Positions 39,928 to 48,420 of a stretch of 64,000 nucleotides of DNA are shown here, piece by piece; the first letter of the stretch is position 1; each line of letters opens with the position of its first letter. A program made the position numbers and the translations under genes. Below the pieces are notes generated by a model. That model had not been told where the DNA came from. It made no database searches and saw nothing but the letters and a program-made list of their open reading frames with translations. Source of the stretch: Bifidobacterium thermophilum (GTDB lineage: Bacteria; Actinomycetota; Actinomycetes; Actinomycetales; Bifidobacteriaceae); contig JGZV01000001.1 of the NCBI GenBank assembly GCA_000741495.1, positions 310,001 through 374,000 of the forward strand. The letters run 5' to 3'.

Positions 39928-39962
39928 AAAAACAACAACGCCAGTCCGAAGACTGGCGTTGA
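39928..39962 (-). terminator. Intrinsic terminator of rpmE
   Basis: On the minus strand CAACGCCAGTC, loop TTCG, GACTGGCGTTG is followed by TTGTTTTT, a classic intrinsic terminator 9 bases after the rpmE stop. Confidence 0.93.
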
Positions 39963-39970
39963 TAGAAGCC

Positions 39971-40183
39971 TTACTTGCTGCGCTTGCCGTAACGCTTCTC
40001 GAAACGAGCCACGCGGCCGCCGGTATCCAGAATCTTCTGCTTACCGGTGTAGAACGGGTGGCAGTTCGAGCACACGTCAACCGTCATATGATCGCCAGGG
40101 GCGGTGGTACGGGTGACAAACGTGTTGCCGCACGAGCAGGTGACCTGCACGGCATGATAATCGGGATGAATGCCCTGCTTCAT
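39971..40183 (-). CDS. rpmE: 50S ribosomal protein L31 (zinc form)
   Basis: 70 residues. The cysteine-containing form: CSCG near residue 16 and CSNCHPF near 36-42 make the zinc site. Ends [16 protein letters not shown] lies 7 bases before the ATG at 40183. The 36-codon extension upstream in the same frame is not coding. Confidence 0.97.
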   Translation of the reverse strand: MKQGIHPDYHAVQVTCSCGNTFVTRTTAPGDHMTVDVCSNCHPFYTGKQKILDTGGRVARFEKRYGKRSK

Positions 40184-40325
40184 GGTATGTCTCCTATGGA
40201 ATTCGGGGGACCCGGGTCGCCAGCCCCTATGGCGGGCGTGAACCGGAACCTTGAGTATTGTACGCGCCACAGGCGACGACACGCCAAACATGCCGTCGGC
40301 TTAACCGCCGAAACCACAAGAAAAG

Positions 40326-40399
40326 TGGGGCCTCACGGGCTTGAACCGTGGACCAGCGGATTATGAGTCCGATGCTCTAACCGACTGAGCTAAGGCCCC
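40326..40399 (-). tRNA. tRNA with CAU anticodon (Ile2 or elongator Met)
   Basis: Cloverleaf of 74 bases: acceptor GGGGCCT/AGGCCCC, D arm AGCTCAGTCGGTTAGAGC, anticodon loop CTCATAA, T arm with GGTTCAAGCC. G1 and a fully paired acceptor exclude the initiator. The GGCC-rich acceptor and TTCAAG loop resemble tRNA-Ile2 (lysidine-modified) but elongator Met cannot be excluded. CCA is not encoded. Confidence 0.95.
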
Positions 40400-40563
40400 A
40401 CGTTGGAGCAAACCAACTTATCCAATATAGCAAATCCCCTGACCGCACGCGCCGCATCCGGAGCTCCGAGAAACAGATGCGGATATTGCGCGGATTGCTT
40501 GGGATCCCCAAATCACAGGATTTGATATCGTGCGATCAGCCGGTCGCCCCAACAACAGGCTGA

Positions 40564-41247
40564 TCAGTCCGCCAGACCGCGAATAGCACGCCCCGAAGCG
40601 AACCGGTCAAGCGCGCCGGTACGCGCGATAGCCAAATACAGGAACCAGCTCATAATACCGGCGAACACCACGCCGCCAACCACTTCACTGATCAGATGGA
40701 CAATGCCGCGCGGGCTCAACAACGCGACACCCTGATACCTGAAGAACAGCAGATAGAAACCGTATTCAAGCGCCACGCACAATCCAGAAGCGATACTCAG
40801 CGGCAGATTGTACTTGCGGTACCGTGCCAGCGCGAACGGAATCTCCGCGAATACGCCTTGCAGTGCGGCGGAAATAAACACGAAACTGAACGCGAAACTA
40901 TTGCCGAACACCATCTCGGCGACCGCGCCCACCAAATTCACATACACGGCGGCGCCAGGCTTGCGGATAATCAGCAATGCGAGAGGGCCGGAGAAATACC
41001 AGAACGCGTGCAGCACGCTCGCGATACCCGGCAGCAGTGCGCCCAGCACCGGCGAAATCGCCTGATACGCGAAGTTGAATCCCCAGAACACAAGCCCGCA
41101 TGCGACGCCGAGCGCGGCGCCGACGGCGATATCAGCGGTAGTCCAGCGTAACGTTGCCGGCCGTACAGAAAGCGCGGTGCCATTACTTTGAGAAGATGGA
41201 TATGTGGATTTGGCCAGATCGGCCTGATTGCGAGCAGAGTTGCCCAT
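40564..41247 (-). CDS. ECF transporter S component, YkoE-like
   Basis: 227 residues with about six membrane helices after a ~40-residue hydrophilic start. The pattern (TTADIAVGAALGVACGLVFWGFNF, GAAVYVNLVGAVAEM, then the LQGVFAEIPFALARYRKYN segment) matches YkoE, the substrate-binding part of a thiamine or hydroxymethylpyrimidine energy-coupling importer. The A and T subunits are not nearby. No TPP riboswitch signature is visible in the leader. AGGAG is six bases before the ATG. Confidence 0.82.
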   Translation of the reverse strand: MGNSARNQADLAKSTYPSSQSNGTALSVRPATLRWTTADIAVGAALGVACGLVFWGFNFAYQAISPVLGALLPGIASVLHAFWYFSGPLALLIIRKPGAAVYVNLVGAVAEMVFGNSFAFSFVFISAALQGVFAEIPFALARYRKYNLPLSIASGLCVALEYGFYLLFFRYQGVALLSPRGIVHLISEVVGGVVFAGIMSWFLYLAIARTGALDRFASGRAIRGLAD

Positions 41248-41342
41248 GGGATTCTCCTGTCCCTCATGGCCGCACACAGTATTGTCTCGGAACTCGGACG
41301 TTCCTTGACCTGTGCGACTCGGGCGGGAACGCCACAAGCCAT

Positions 41343-41418
41343 GGTATCAGCGAACATGCGCGACGCGCAGGACAAACTCTGGTGATTCCCAAGCAAAGAT
41401 ATAGATTGAGCTGATACC
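41343..41418 (-). promoter_or_regulatory. Long-range inverted repeat upstream of the YkoE-like gene
   Basis: GGTATCAGC (41343-41351) and GCTGATACC (41410-41418) can pair and would close a structure of about 58 bases, roughly 100 bases upstream of the start. It could be a structured 5' leader; no known riboswitch consensus fits. Confidence 0.35.
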
Positions 41419-41550
41419 ACGCCATCAGACCTCTATGGACAAGCCCTGAGGCGCTTCCATCGTGTTCAGCCGATCATGCCTGCGCCGGCGGATCCGGTAA
41501 CTCAGCGATGAACATCTTCATCGCATTATCGGCGATGAGAAAAAGAATCG

Positions 41551-41623
41551 TGCCCGGAACGCGATTCGAACGCGCGACACCCGCTTTAGGAGAGCGGTGC
41601 TCTATCCACTGAGCTACCCGGGC
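41551..41623 (-). tRNA. tRNA-Arg (CCU anticodon)
   Basis: 73-base cloverleaf: acceptor GCCCGGG/TCCGGGC, D arm AGCTCAGTGGATAGAGC, anticodon loop CTCCTAA (CCT), T arm GCGCGTTCGAATCGCG. It reads AGG codons. No encoded CCA. Confidence 0.96.
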
Positions 41624-41726
41624 AACAGATGATATTGTACACACATCCATCCACTTGCCACGCGCGAAAGTCGTCGACCGGCGGCGGAGAGTCCGCGCCC
41701 ACACAATCCGCCACCGATACTCTTCG

Positions 41727-41880
41727 TATGGAAAAGATACCGGGGGCCGGGGCGAGACCGAAACCAACATGCCGAACGCGGAACATTGATATTCTGCCAA
41801 TCTACGAGTCACATACCATCGGGGATGCCGGTGTGGCGGGCGCAGAACGCTCCACACCGGCAATTTCGGCACTCGAAATC
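41727..41880. repeat. Dispersed noncoding element, copy A
   Basis: Three blocks (from 41727 TATGGAAAAGATACCG, from 41781 CATTGATATTCTGCCAATCT, from 41846 ACGCTCCACACC and CAATTTCGGCA) recur in the same order and at the same spacing at 45761-45915. It contains a hairpin CCGGTGTGG / CCACACCGG (41828-41860). It fills the gap between tRNA-Arg and the VOC gene. Function unknown. Confidence 0.7.
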
Positions 41881-41949
41881 GCTGGTGTGTCCGATTCAGC
41901 GCGAGCGATACCGACAGCGCCTGCCTCCAGCACTCCTATAGTGGGAATC

Positions 41950-42354
41950 ATGATCGATCATATGACCCTGCATGTCAGCGACGTCGAGCGTTCCATCGCG
42001 TTTTACACGAAAGCGCTCGCACCGCTCGGCTATATTCCCAAAGCCCATCACGAGCCGACCATCGGTTTCGGGGTGGATGACGGCACACCGCACAGCGACT
42101 TCTACGTCTCCCCCGCGCAGCCCGGCACCACTCCCGCACCCACGCATATCGCATTCCGTGCGGACAGCGAGAACGCCGTCGAAGCGTTTTACGATGCGGC
42201 GCTTGCCGCCGGCGGACGCGACAACGGCGCTCCCGGACCGCGCGCCTATCATCGCGGATATTACGCGGCGTTTGTGTTCGACCCGGACGGCAACAATATC
42301 GAAGCCGTCGTTGATTGGTCGCATGCACAAACGTCATCCAGCAATGCGGATTGA
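41950..42354 (+). CDS. VOC-family (glyoxalase/dioxygenase-fold) protein
   Basis: 134 residues. Two beta-alpha-beta-beta-beta modules: it starts MIDHMTLHVSDVERSIAFY and the second module begins THIAFRAD and ends FVFDPDGNNIEAVV. Metal ligands plausible at His in DHMTLHV, His in THIAF and Glu in NIEAV. Many VOC proteins are small-molecule lyases or resistance proteins; no specific substrate is evident. TATAGT lies 7 bases before the ATG and no good ribosome site exists, so translation may be leaderless. The open frame upstream is not coding. Confidence 0.85.
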   Translation: MIDHMTLHVSDVERSIAFYTKALAPLGYIPKAHHEPTIGFGVDDGTPHSDFYVSPAQPGTTPAPTHIAFRADSENAVEAFYDAALAAGGRDNGAPGPRAYHRGYYAAFVFDPDGNNIEAVVDWSHAQTSSSNAD

Positions 42355-42468
42355 ACACACCGAACAGCAGGACACGAGTCCACGCCCACCAGCCCAACGT
42401 CGCATCATTCGGCGTACAATCCCCAATCACAACACACAATCCGACACGAAATCCGCAAAGGACATGGC

Positions 42469-43005
42469 ATGAAAACCACCATACTGCTGTTTCACCCGAA
42501 TCTGGAAACCTCTCGTGTGAACAAGGAGCTCGCACAAGCCGTACTCAACGATCCCAACCATGACGTGACCGTACGCGACGAATACGCCGCATATCCTGAC
42601 GGCCGTATTGATGTCCCCACCGAACAGCGTCTGGTCGAAGACACGGACCGTATCGTCCTGCAGTTCCCCTTCTACTGGTACAGCTCCCCTTCCCTGCTCA
42701 AACTGTGGGAAGACAAGGTGCTTGAATACGGTTGGGCGTACGGCTCGACTGGACATGCTTTGGAAGGCAAGGAAATCATGCTCGCCGTGTCTGCCGGCAG
42801 CGGCGAAGCGGATTATCAGCATGACGGTTCGCACCACGCGACCATGGACGAGTTGCTCAAACCGTTCGAAACGATGGTCGACTATGTGGGGGCGCGTTAT
42901 CTGCCGCCGTTCATCGTGTACGGTGTTGGCGCCGGCATTGACGACGACACGCTCGCCGCGACCGCACGACGCTACGCGCAGGTGATCAACGAGCCGGCCA
43001 AATAG
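42469..43005 (+). CDS. NAD(P)H-dependent oxidoreductase (quinone-reductase-like flavoprotein)
   Basis: 178 residues with a flavodoxin-like fold: FHPNLETSRVNKEL (phosphate-binding start), then IVLQFPFYWYSSPSLLKLWEDKVLEYGWAYG, the hallmark of the KefF/YwrO/MdaB family. It transfers two electrons from NAD(P)H via FMN/FAD to quinones or similar compounds. Purines (CGCAAAGGAC) lie before the ATG. It is followed 35 bases later by the GNAT gene in the same direction. Confidence 0.9.
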   Translation: MKTTILLFHPNLETSRVNKELAQAVLNDPNHDVTVRDEYAAYPDGRIDVPTEQRLVEDTDRIVLQFPFYWYSSPSLLKLWEDKVLEYGWAYGSTGHALEGKEIMLAVSAGSGEADYQHDGSHHATMDELLKPFETMVDYVGARYLPPFIVYGVGAGIDDDTLAATARRYAQVINEPAK

Positions 43006-43040
43006 GCTTCTGCCAAGCCCCGCCGACGAATCAAGGATGG

Positions 43041-43607
43041 ATGGCTGTGAACATCCGCATCGACAATCTTCCCGGTCCGAACGAATTCGAACGGCAATGC
43101 ATCCGCCGCATTCTGCAACGGTACAATCTCGCCCATTTCGAGACGACAGACGAACGTGATTTCACTATCGTCGCCAGGGATGACGAGCTGCCTGCCGGCG
43201 GACCGCTGCCGCTCGAGCCCGAGACCGCGGAGGACGGGCTTTTCGGCTATGCCGGCGATGGCAACCGTAGCGGGCATACCGATGATGACGGCGACGCCGG
43301 GACGCCGGACGCGGACGACTATGGGCTTGGGCGAATCATCGGCGGCATCTACGGCACGATATTCGGGCAGTGGTTGGAAATCGACGTGCTCGCCATCGAC
43401 CCGGCACACCGCCGCCAGCATCTCGGCGAACAGCTGCTCAAGCAGGCCGAGGACACCGCCAGGGCCCACGGGTGCCGCCACTGCCTGCTGTACACCTTCG
43501 GATTCCAAGGCAAGGATTATTATCCGCGATTCGGCTATCGCGAGGTCTTCCATATCGAGGGGTATCCGATTACAGGAACCGAACACTGGTTCGTCAAAGA
43601 CCTGTAA
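43041..43607 (+). CDS. GNAT-family N-acetyltransferase
   Basis: 188 residues. The acetyl-CoA loop is in IDPAHRRQHLGEQLLKQAE (about 112-130), preceded by WLEIDVLAI and followed by FGFQGKDYYPRFGY, a typical GNAT end. Residues ~60-90 are an acidic Asp/Gly-rich insertion (DDDGDAGTPDADDYG). Substrate unknown. It is followed by a terminator. Confidence 0.88.
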   Translation: MAVNIRIDNLPGPNEFERQCIRRILQRYNLAHFETTDERDFTIVARDDELPAGGPLPLEPETAEDGLFGYAGDGNRSGHTDDDGDAGTPDADDYGLGRIIGGIYGTIFGQWLEIDVLAIDPAHRRQHLGEQLLKQAEDTARAHGCRHCLLYTFGFQGKDYYPRFGYREVFHIEGYPITGTEHWFVKDL

Positions 43608-43609
43608 CC

Positions 43610-43627
43610 GGAACCATGCATGGTTCC
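43610..43627. terminator. Palindrome between convergent genes
   Basis: GGAACCATGCATGGTTCC is a perfect 18-base palindrome right after the GNAT stop and before the end of the convergent aminotransferase gene; likely a terminator, though the loop would be small. Confidence 0.55.
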
Positions 43628-43701
43628 AAGGCCACCGTTCAGCCGAACAGCGGGACGGCAGCCACGGAGCGCAGCATCGCACCAGCGTCAGCCGCAGCGT
43701 T

Positions 43702-44928
43702 TCACAGCGTCTTGAGGAACCGGCCGACGCGTGCGATGCCCTCGCTGATCGCCTCGCGGGAGGCCGCATACGACAAGCGCACATGGGTGTGCGCCGTCGC
43801 CGGACCAAAATCAGCGCCAGGAGTCAACGCGACATGCGCCTCACGCAACGCCCGCTCACAGAAGTCCCACGCGTCAAGTCCTGTGGACGACACGTTGAAA
43901 TACGCGTAGAACGCACCATTCGGTTCAACTTCGACCGGTAGGCCGATACCGGCGAGCCCGTCGAGCGCCAAGCCGCGGCGCACCAGCAATTCTTGGCGAC
44001 GGCGTTCGCACTCATCCAGCGTCTGCGGCGTGAAACAGGCCAGCGCGGCATGCTGGGTCGGGGTGTGTGCACACAGGAAGTAGTTCGTGGCGAGATCGTC
44101 CGCCTCGTGCAGAATTGCTTCCGGCAGTACAGCCCAGCCGAGACGCCAGCCGGTCATTCCCCAGTACTTCGAGAAACTACTGACCACGATGGCGTCCGAG
44201 TCGACGGACAGGACACTGCGCACATCGCTGCCGTCTGGTTCCGCGTCGGCCAGATCAAGATAGGTTTCGTCCACGATTCGCCAGGCGTTGCGCGCGCGGG
44301 CGGTGTCGCACACGCCCTGAAGCGCCTCGAAGGCGATGCTCGTGCCGGCGGGGTTCGACGGCGAAGTGACCATGACAGCACGGGTGCGTGGAGTCCAATA
44401 CGCGTTGAGCAGGTCGGCGTTGAGATGGAAGCGGGTGGCGGCAGTTGTGGGTACGTCGATGATGTTGCCGCCGAAGGTGCGCACCAACTCGCGGTTGCAC
44501 GGGTAGGACGGGTCGGCGCAGATCACATCGTCGCCTTCGTTGACGGTCAAGGCGAGGGCGAGCAGGAGGGCCGCGGAGCCGCCTTCGGTGATGACCACGC
44601 GCCTGGGATCGAGCTGGACGTGATGGCGCTGCTCGTAGAACCGTGCGATTGCCTCGCGCAGCTCGGGGATGCCGAGCGCCGCCGTATACGGGAGCGGACG
44701 CCCGTCGCACTGCTCGCGCATGGCATCGCGGACGGCTTGCGGGGCGCCGAAATCAGGTTCGCCGAGGCTGAGTTTGACGACATCGATGCCTTGGGCGATC
44801 ATCCGATCGGCTTCTTCGCCGATGGCCATCGCCCTGAACGGGTTGGATTCCCTGGCGCGCTTGGACAACGGCGGCAGGGCGCGTGCCGGCTGGGTTGTAG
44901 CGGTGTGCTGTACTGAGTTTTCCTGCAT
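43702..44928 (-). CDS. Class I/II PLP-dependent aminotransferase
   Basis: 408 residues, fold type I. SFSKYWGMTGWRLGW carries the PLP-binding Lys (about residue 255), with the earlier SPSNPAGT and VDETYLDL strand motifs and a C-terminal Arg region (THVRLSYAASREAI). It belongs to the AspC/AlaA-like subgroup; amino-acid specificity cannot be read. The first ~25 residues are low complexity, so the true start could be later. No clear ribosome site. Confidence 0.88.
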   Translation of the reverse strand: MQENSVQHTATTQPARALPPLSKRARESNPFRAMAIGEEADRMIAQGIDVVKLSLGEPDFGAPQAVRDAMREQCDGRPLPYTAALGIPELREAIARFYEQRHHVQLDPRRVVITEGGSAALLLALALTVNEGDDVICADPSYPCNRELVRTFGGNIIDVPTTAATRFHLNADLLNAYWTPRTRAVMVTSPSNPAGTSIAFEALQGVCDTARARNAWRIVDETYLDLADAEPDGSDVRSVLSVDSDAIVVSSFSKYWGMTGWRLGWAVLPEAILHEADDLATNYFLCAHTPTQHAALACFTPQTLDECERRRQELLVRRGLALDGLAGIGLPVEVEPNGAFYAYFNVSSTGLDAWDFCERALREAHVALTPGADFGPATAHTHVRLSYAASREAISEGIARVGRFLKTL

Positions 44929-45106
44929 GGTTCGGTTCTATCGGCGCAATGCGACAAATGCGGGGGACGCCGCGGATGGGCGGCGACGATTCTGCGGGCA
45001 GTCGGCTCGCAATCCGCGAACTCGTCAAGAATCGTCAGCCGGGTGAGTTTGTGAGCGAATCCTCACACGGTGACGTCTTACCGCCGCCTCGACCGAATCA
45101 CCCCTG

Positions 45107-45634
45107 CTACTCGTCGGGAATCGTGTCGTCAATGACGCCGGGTTGTCTGGCCGGCGTCGCCGTAATCTGGCGATACAACTTGGCCAGGCGCTCCTCGCGT
45201 ACCGGTTTGGCCAACTCGCATTCCCACACGACGATCACCCGCCACCCGTCGGCGACCAGCTGGGCATGCTGCCGCTCGTCGCGTTCGCGGTTGCGCAGCA
45301 GTTTCGCCGTCCAGAATTCGACATTGGATTTGGGACGGGAAAAGGCCTCACAGTGTTGGTGGGCATGCCAGAAGCAGCCGTTGATGAACACGATGGTGCG
45401 CCATTTGGGCAAGACCACGTCGGGGTGCCCCGGGTAGCGTTTGTCGTTTTTGCGAAATCGCAGACCCCGCGCGAAGAGGTATTTACGGACGAGCACCTCG
45501 ATTGTCGTGTCTTTGCCGCGGATGCGTGACATCGTGTAGCTTCTGGTGCCACGCTCATAGCGGTCCGGATGGGTGGGGCGGCGGTGTCGGGTGGTGTGTT
45601 TGGTGCCGCTAGGAGCGTGTGGCTGATTACTCAT
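45107..45634 (-). CDS. vsr: Very short patch repair endonuclease (Vsr)
   Basis: 175 residues from MSNQPH; the conserved domain begins at SYTMSRIRGKDTTIEVLVRK. Motifs PGHPDVVLPKWRTIVFINGCFWHAH (catalytic Asp, structural Cys/His zinc site) and the Asn-Arg-rich helix are present. It nicks 5' of T in T:G mismatches made by deamination of 5-methylcytosine. No cytosine methyltransferase is in the window, so it is solitary here; a methylase elsewhere may be its partner. The N-terminal ~35 residues (basic, Thr/His-rich) look non-conserved. Confidence 0.92.
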   Translation of the reverse strand: MSNQPHAPSGTKHTTRHRRPTHPDRYERGTRSYTMSRIRGKDTTIEVLVRKYLFARGLRFRKNDKRYPGHPDVVLPKWRTIVFINGCFWHAHQHCEAFSRPKSNVEFWTAKLLRNRERDERQHAQLVADGWRVIVVWECELAKPVREERLAKLYRQITATPARQPGVIDDTIPDE

Positions 45635-45760
45635 GTCGTATCTCTTGCCTCTGTGTTTGATGTCGCATCGCCCATTATGCCCTGGCCCATGTTCGATCGG
45701 CGGGCAGGACATGGCCCGGCACGATTCCACAAGAACAATGTCGAGCATCGATTCCGATGG

Positions 45761-45915
45761 TGTGGAAAGGATACCGAAGGTTTGGCGGTGTCGAGGGACG
45801 AGACGTCAATCCCGAAACGTTGACATTCCGCCAATCCCGCCACCGTCTGCCGCCAAGGGCAACACGCGCGGCGCTTGGAAGCGCTCCACACCAAGCAATA
45901 TCGGCATCAGAAATC
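45761..45915. repeat. Dispersed noncoding element, copy B
   Basis: Second copy of the element at 41727-41880: blocks start at 45761 (TGTGGAAAGGATACCG), 45814 and 45879 (GCGCTCCACACC, CAATATCGGCA), at offsets 0/53/118 against 0/54/119 in copy A. It lies between vsr and nrtR. The rest of 45635-46017 holds no recognisable gene. Confidence 0.7.
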
Positions 45916-46017
45916 CACCGCATGGAGTGCGTATCACGATTGCGCACCACGGAAACGGGCATGAGAGTGTCGCATTACGGGTGTCGCGCATATCGTGCAT
46001 TCCCTCTTCCGAAGTAC

Positions 46018-46038
46018 TTATGGTCAAGGTGACTTATT
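46018..46038. promoter_or_regulatory. Candidate NrtR box 1
   Basis: Contains GTCA-AGG-TGAC, the core of the actinobacterial NrtR palindrome, about 120 bases upstream of nrtR; outer arms match poorly. Confidence 0.55.
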
Positions 46039-46088
46039 GTCATACCACTTTCCATGGAACGGCGGCAGCGCGCAAACGCCACACCCCC

Positions 46089-46109
46089 TTATGGTCATGT
46101 TGACTATAA
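46089..46109. promoter_or_regulatory. Candidate NrtR box 2
   Basis: A 21-base palindrome with arms TTATGGTCA and TGACTATAA around TGT, with one mismatch. It matches the NrtR type (TAGTCA...TGACTA) and is 48 bases upstream of the nrtR start and 71 bases from box 1, so NrtR likely represses its own operon. Confidence 0.75.
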
Positions 46110-46157
46110 GTCGTAGCGTAGTGGCTACCGACGAACATACGGCGAAAGGAGCAGGCG

Positions 46158-46925
46158 ATGCGCATCTCAGCCAATGTCAGCGAGCGCGCCAAAGAACCAC
46201 CGAATATCGGCGTGTCCGTCGTGATTCTCGCGCTCGGCCCCTCCGACATGGACGCCCACGGATCGCTTTCCGCGCCGGCCGGCGCCGATACTTCCGGTAA
46301 CGATACGATACCGACCTTGCGTATCCCCCTTGTGCGACGCATCCGCCAACCCTTCCTCGGCGATTGGGCCTTGCCGGGCGGCGATCTGCAAGGCGGTCGG
46401 TCCCTCGAATTCGCCGCCGAACAAGCGTTGCGCTCCACCACCAGTCTGCACCCGCAATATCTCGAACAGCTGTATACTTTCGGGGATCCGAGCCGGTCGC
46501 ATGGCGGCCTGCCCATGGTGTCCATCGTGTATTGGGCGCTCATCGGCGAAACCGAGGCGAAAGATTTCCACGAAGCACAGAACGTTCGCTGGTTCCCGGT
46601 CAATCAACTGCCGCCGCTCGCATTCGACCACAAGGACATCATCGATTACGCGCTTACCCGCGTGCGCAACAAAATCGAGTATTCGGATATTGCGACCCGA
46701 CTGGTCGGCAGTGAATTCACGCTCAGCCAGCTACGCAACGTGTACGAAGCGATCTATGGCAGGAAGCTTGACCCGCCGAATTTCCGTCGCCGGATGCTCT
46801 CGACCGGCATGGTCGAACCGACCGGTGAGAAACTCGCCCGTGGCGCGCATCGGCCCGCATCCCTGTACCGATACGCCGCGCATCCGGGGACGAGTAAACC
46901 CCAAAACGCAACAGCCCGCCAGTAA
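46158..46925 (+). CDS. nrtR: NrtR NUDIX-domain regulator of NAD synthesis
   Basis: 255 residues. A NUDIX-like domain (~20-160) with a degenerate NUDIX box (GGDLQGGRSLEFAAEQALRSTT, lacking the full REUxEE) senses ADP-ribose. A winged-helix DNA-binding domain follows (~165-240: FTLSQLRNVYEAIYGRKLDPPNFRRRM). NrtR represses NAD genes; it heads the nadABC operon here. AAAGGAG precedes the ATG by 6 bases. Confidence 0.94.
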   Translation: MRISANVSERAKEPPNIGVSVVILALGPSDMDAHGSLSAPAGADTSGNDTIPTLRIPLVRRIRQPFLGDWALPGGDLQGGRSLEFAAEQALRSTTSLHPQYLEQLYTFGDPSRSHGGLPMVSIVYWALIGETEAKDFHEAQNVRWFPVNQLPPLAFDHKDIIDYALTRVRNKIEYSDIATRLVGSEFTLSQLRNVYEAIYGRKLDPPNFRRRMLSTGMVEPTGEKLARGAHRPASLYRYAAHPGTSKPQNATARQ

Positions 46926-47011
46926 CCCCAATCCAGCACAACATTTCAACCAACCCGTTTCACTCGCGGATGACACCAGATACTCCACCCGCGACAACCG
47001 AAAGGAACACC

Positions 47012-48271
47012 ATGACATCCGTAGACGCGATCATCGAACGACTCGGAGCAACCCGCACCTGTGACGCCGGCCTGACCAAAGACCCGTGGGCCTTCGACAC
47101 CACCAAACCGTCCTACGGCCCAGGAGCCAGCGCGCTCGACCTGATTCCCCGCAACGCTCCACGCCAGCAGCCGCTCGGCAAAGAGTACACGGAAGCAAGC
47201 GACGAGGAGCTCCAGGAACGCATCATCGACGCGAAACACAAACTGGGCAGCAAGCTACTGATCCTCGGCCACTTCTACCAGCGTGACGAAATCATCGTGC
47301 ACGCCGACTATGTGGGCGACTCGTTCCAGCTGTCCAAAAACGCCGCCACCCGACCGGAAGCCGACAACATCGTCTTCTGCGGCGTCCACTTCATGGCCGA
47401 AACCGCTGATATCCTCTCTACCCCACGCCAGAACGTGATCCTGCCGAATATGTCCGCAGGCTGCTCGATGGCCGACATGGCCAATATCGACCAGGTGACC
47501 GACTGCTGGGAGCAGCTGACCGACATCTGCGGAAGCACCCCGGCCGCCGACGGCAAGCAGCAGATCATCCCCGTCACGTATATGAACTCTTCGGCTGCAC
47601 TCAAGGCGTTCTGCGGGCGCAACGGCGGCATCGTGTGCACGAGCTCGAATGCACGCGCGGTGCTTGAATGGGCGTTCGAACGAGGCAAGCGCGTCCTGTT
47701 CTTCCCCGACCAGCACTTGGGCCGCAACACCGCGTTCGCCATGGGCATGAGCCTCGACCAGATGCCCCTGTGGGACCCGTTCAAGGCGAACGGCGGGGCC
47801 ACGCCCGAACAGTACGCGAACGCGAAGATGATCCTGTGGAAGGGCTTCTGCTCCGTACACCAGCGCTTCACCGTCGAGCAGATCGAACGCGCACGCAAGG
47901 CCTACCCCGGCGTCAAGGTGATCGTGCACCCCGAATGCTCGATGGACGTGGTCAACGCCGCCGACGGCACCGGCTCCACCGCATACATCGTCAAGGAGAT
48001 TGAGAACGCACCCGCCGGTAGCGCCATCGCCGTGGGCACCGAGATCAATCTCGTCAACCGGCTCGCCGCCCAGCACCCGGACAAGACCGTGTTCTGCCTC
48101 GATCCGGTCGTCTGCCCATGCTCCACAATGTACCGCATCCACCCCGCGTACCTCGCGTGGGCGCTGGAGAACCTGGTGGACGGCAAGGTCGTCAACAAGA
48201 TCGTCGTGGACCCGCAGACCGCAAGCGAAGCGAAGATCGCGCTCGACCGCATGCTGCGCGTCCACCCGTGA
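47012..48271 (+). CDS. nadA: Quinolinate synthase A
   Basis: 419 residues from the ATG at 47012 (AAAGGA five bases upstream); the open frame runs 14 codons further up without a site. It makes quinolinate from iminoaspartate and dihydroxyacetone phosphate. Family motifs LILGHFYQRDEI, GVHFMAETADIL, MSAGCSMADM, VHPECSMDV and VVCPCSTMYRIHPAYL carry the three cysteines that bind the [4Fe-4S] cluster. The gene lies 86 bases after nrtR. Confidence 0.96.
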   Translation: MTSVDAIIERLGATRTCDAGLTKDPWAFDTTKPSYGPGASALDLIPRNAPRQQPLGKEYTEASDEELQERIIDAKHKLGSKLLILGHFYQRDEIIVHADYVGDSFQLSKNAATRPEADNIVFCGVHFMAETADILSTPRQNVILPNMSAGCSMADMANIDQVTDCWEQLTDICGSTPAADGKQQIIPVTYMNSSAALKAFCGRNGGIVCTSSNARAVLEWAFERGKRVLFFPDQHLGRNTAFAMGMSLDQMPLWDPFKANGGATPEQYANAKMILWKGFCSVHQRFTVEQIERARKAYPGVKVIVHPECSMDVVNAADGTGSTAYIVKEIENAPAGSAIAVGTEINLVNRLAAQHPDKTVFCLDPVVCPCSTMYRIHPAYLAWALENLVDGKVVNKIVVDPQTASEAKIALDRMLRVHP

Positions 48272-48420
48272 CCGTGCGGCAACGCAGCTGATTTCATTTC
48301 TTCCGACCCCGATCGGCGAGCGACAGAATTGCATGTATTGCATGCATACGATTCCCTTCCTCTGCCGGATGGGCCGGTAATGCCCGAAATTCAACGGGAA
48401 TACACGAATCGTAGGCAATC

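Noticed and set aside
38098-40116. 672-codon plus-strand frame with 24-residue repeats
   Set aside because: It covers the antisense of prfA, part of prmC and rpmE; the repeated part is only the translation of the 72-base palindrome array.
41248-41500. TPP riboswitch upstream of the YkoE-like gene
   Set aside because: The conserved CUGAGA and P4-P5 sequences were not found on the minus strand.
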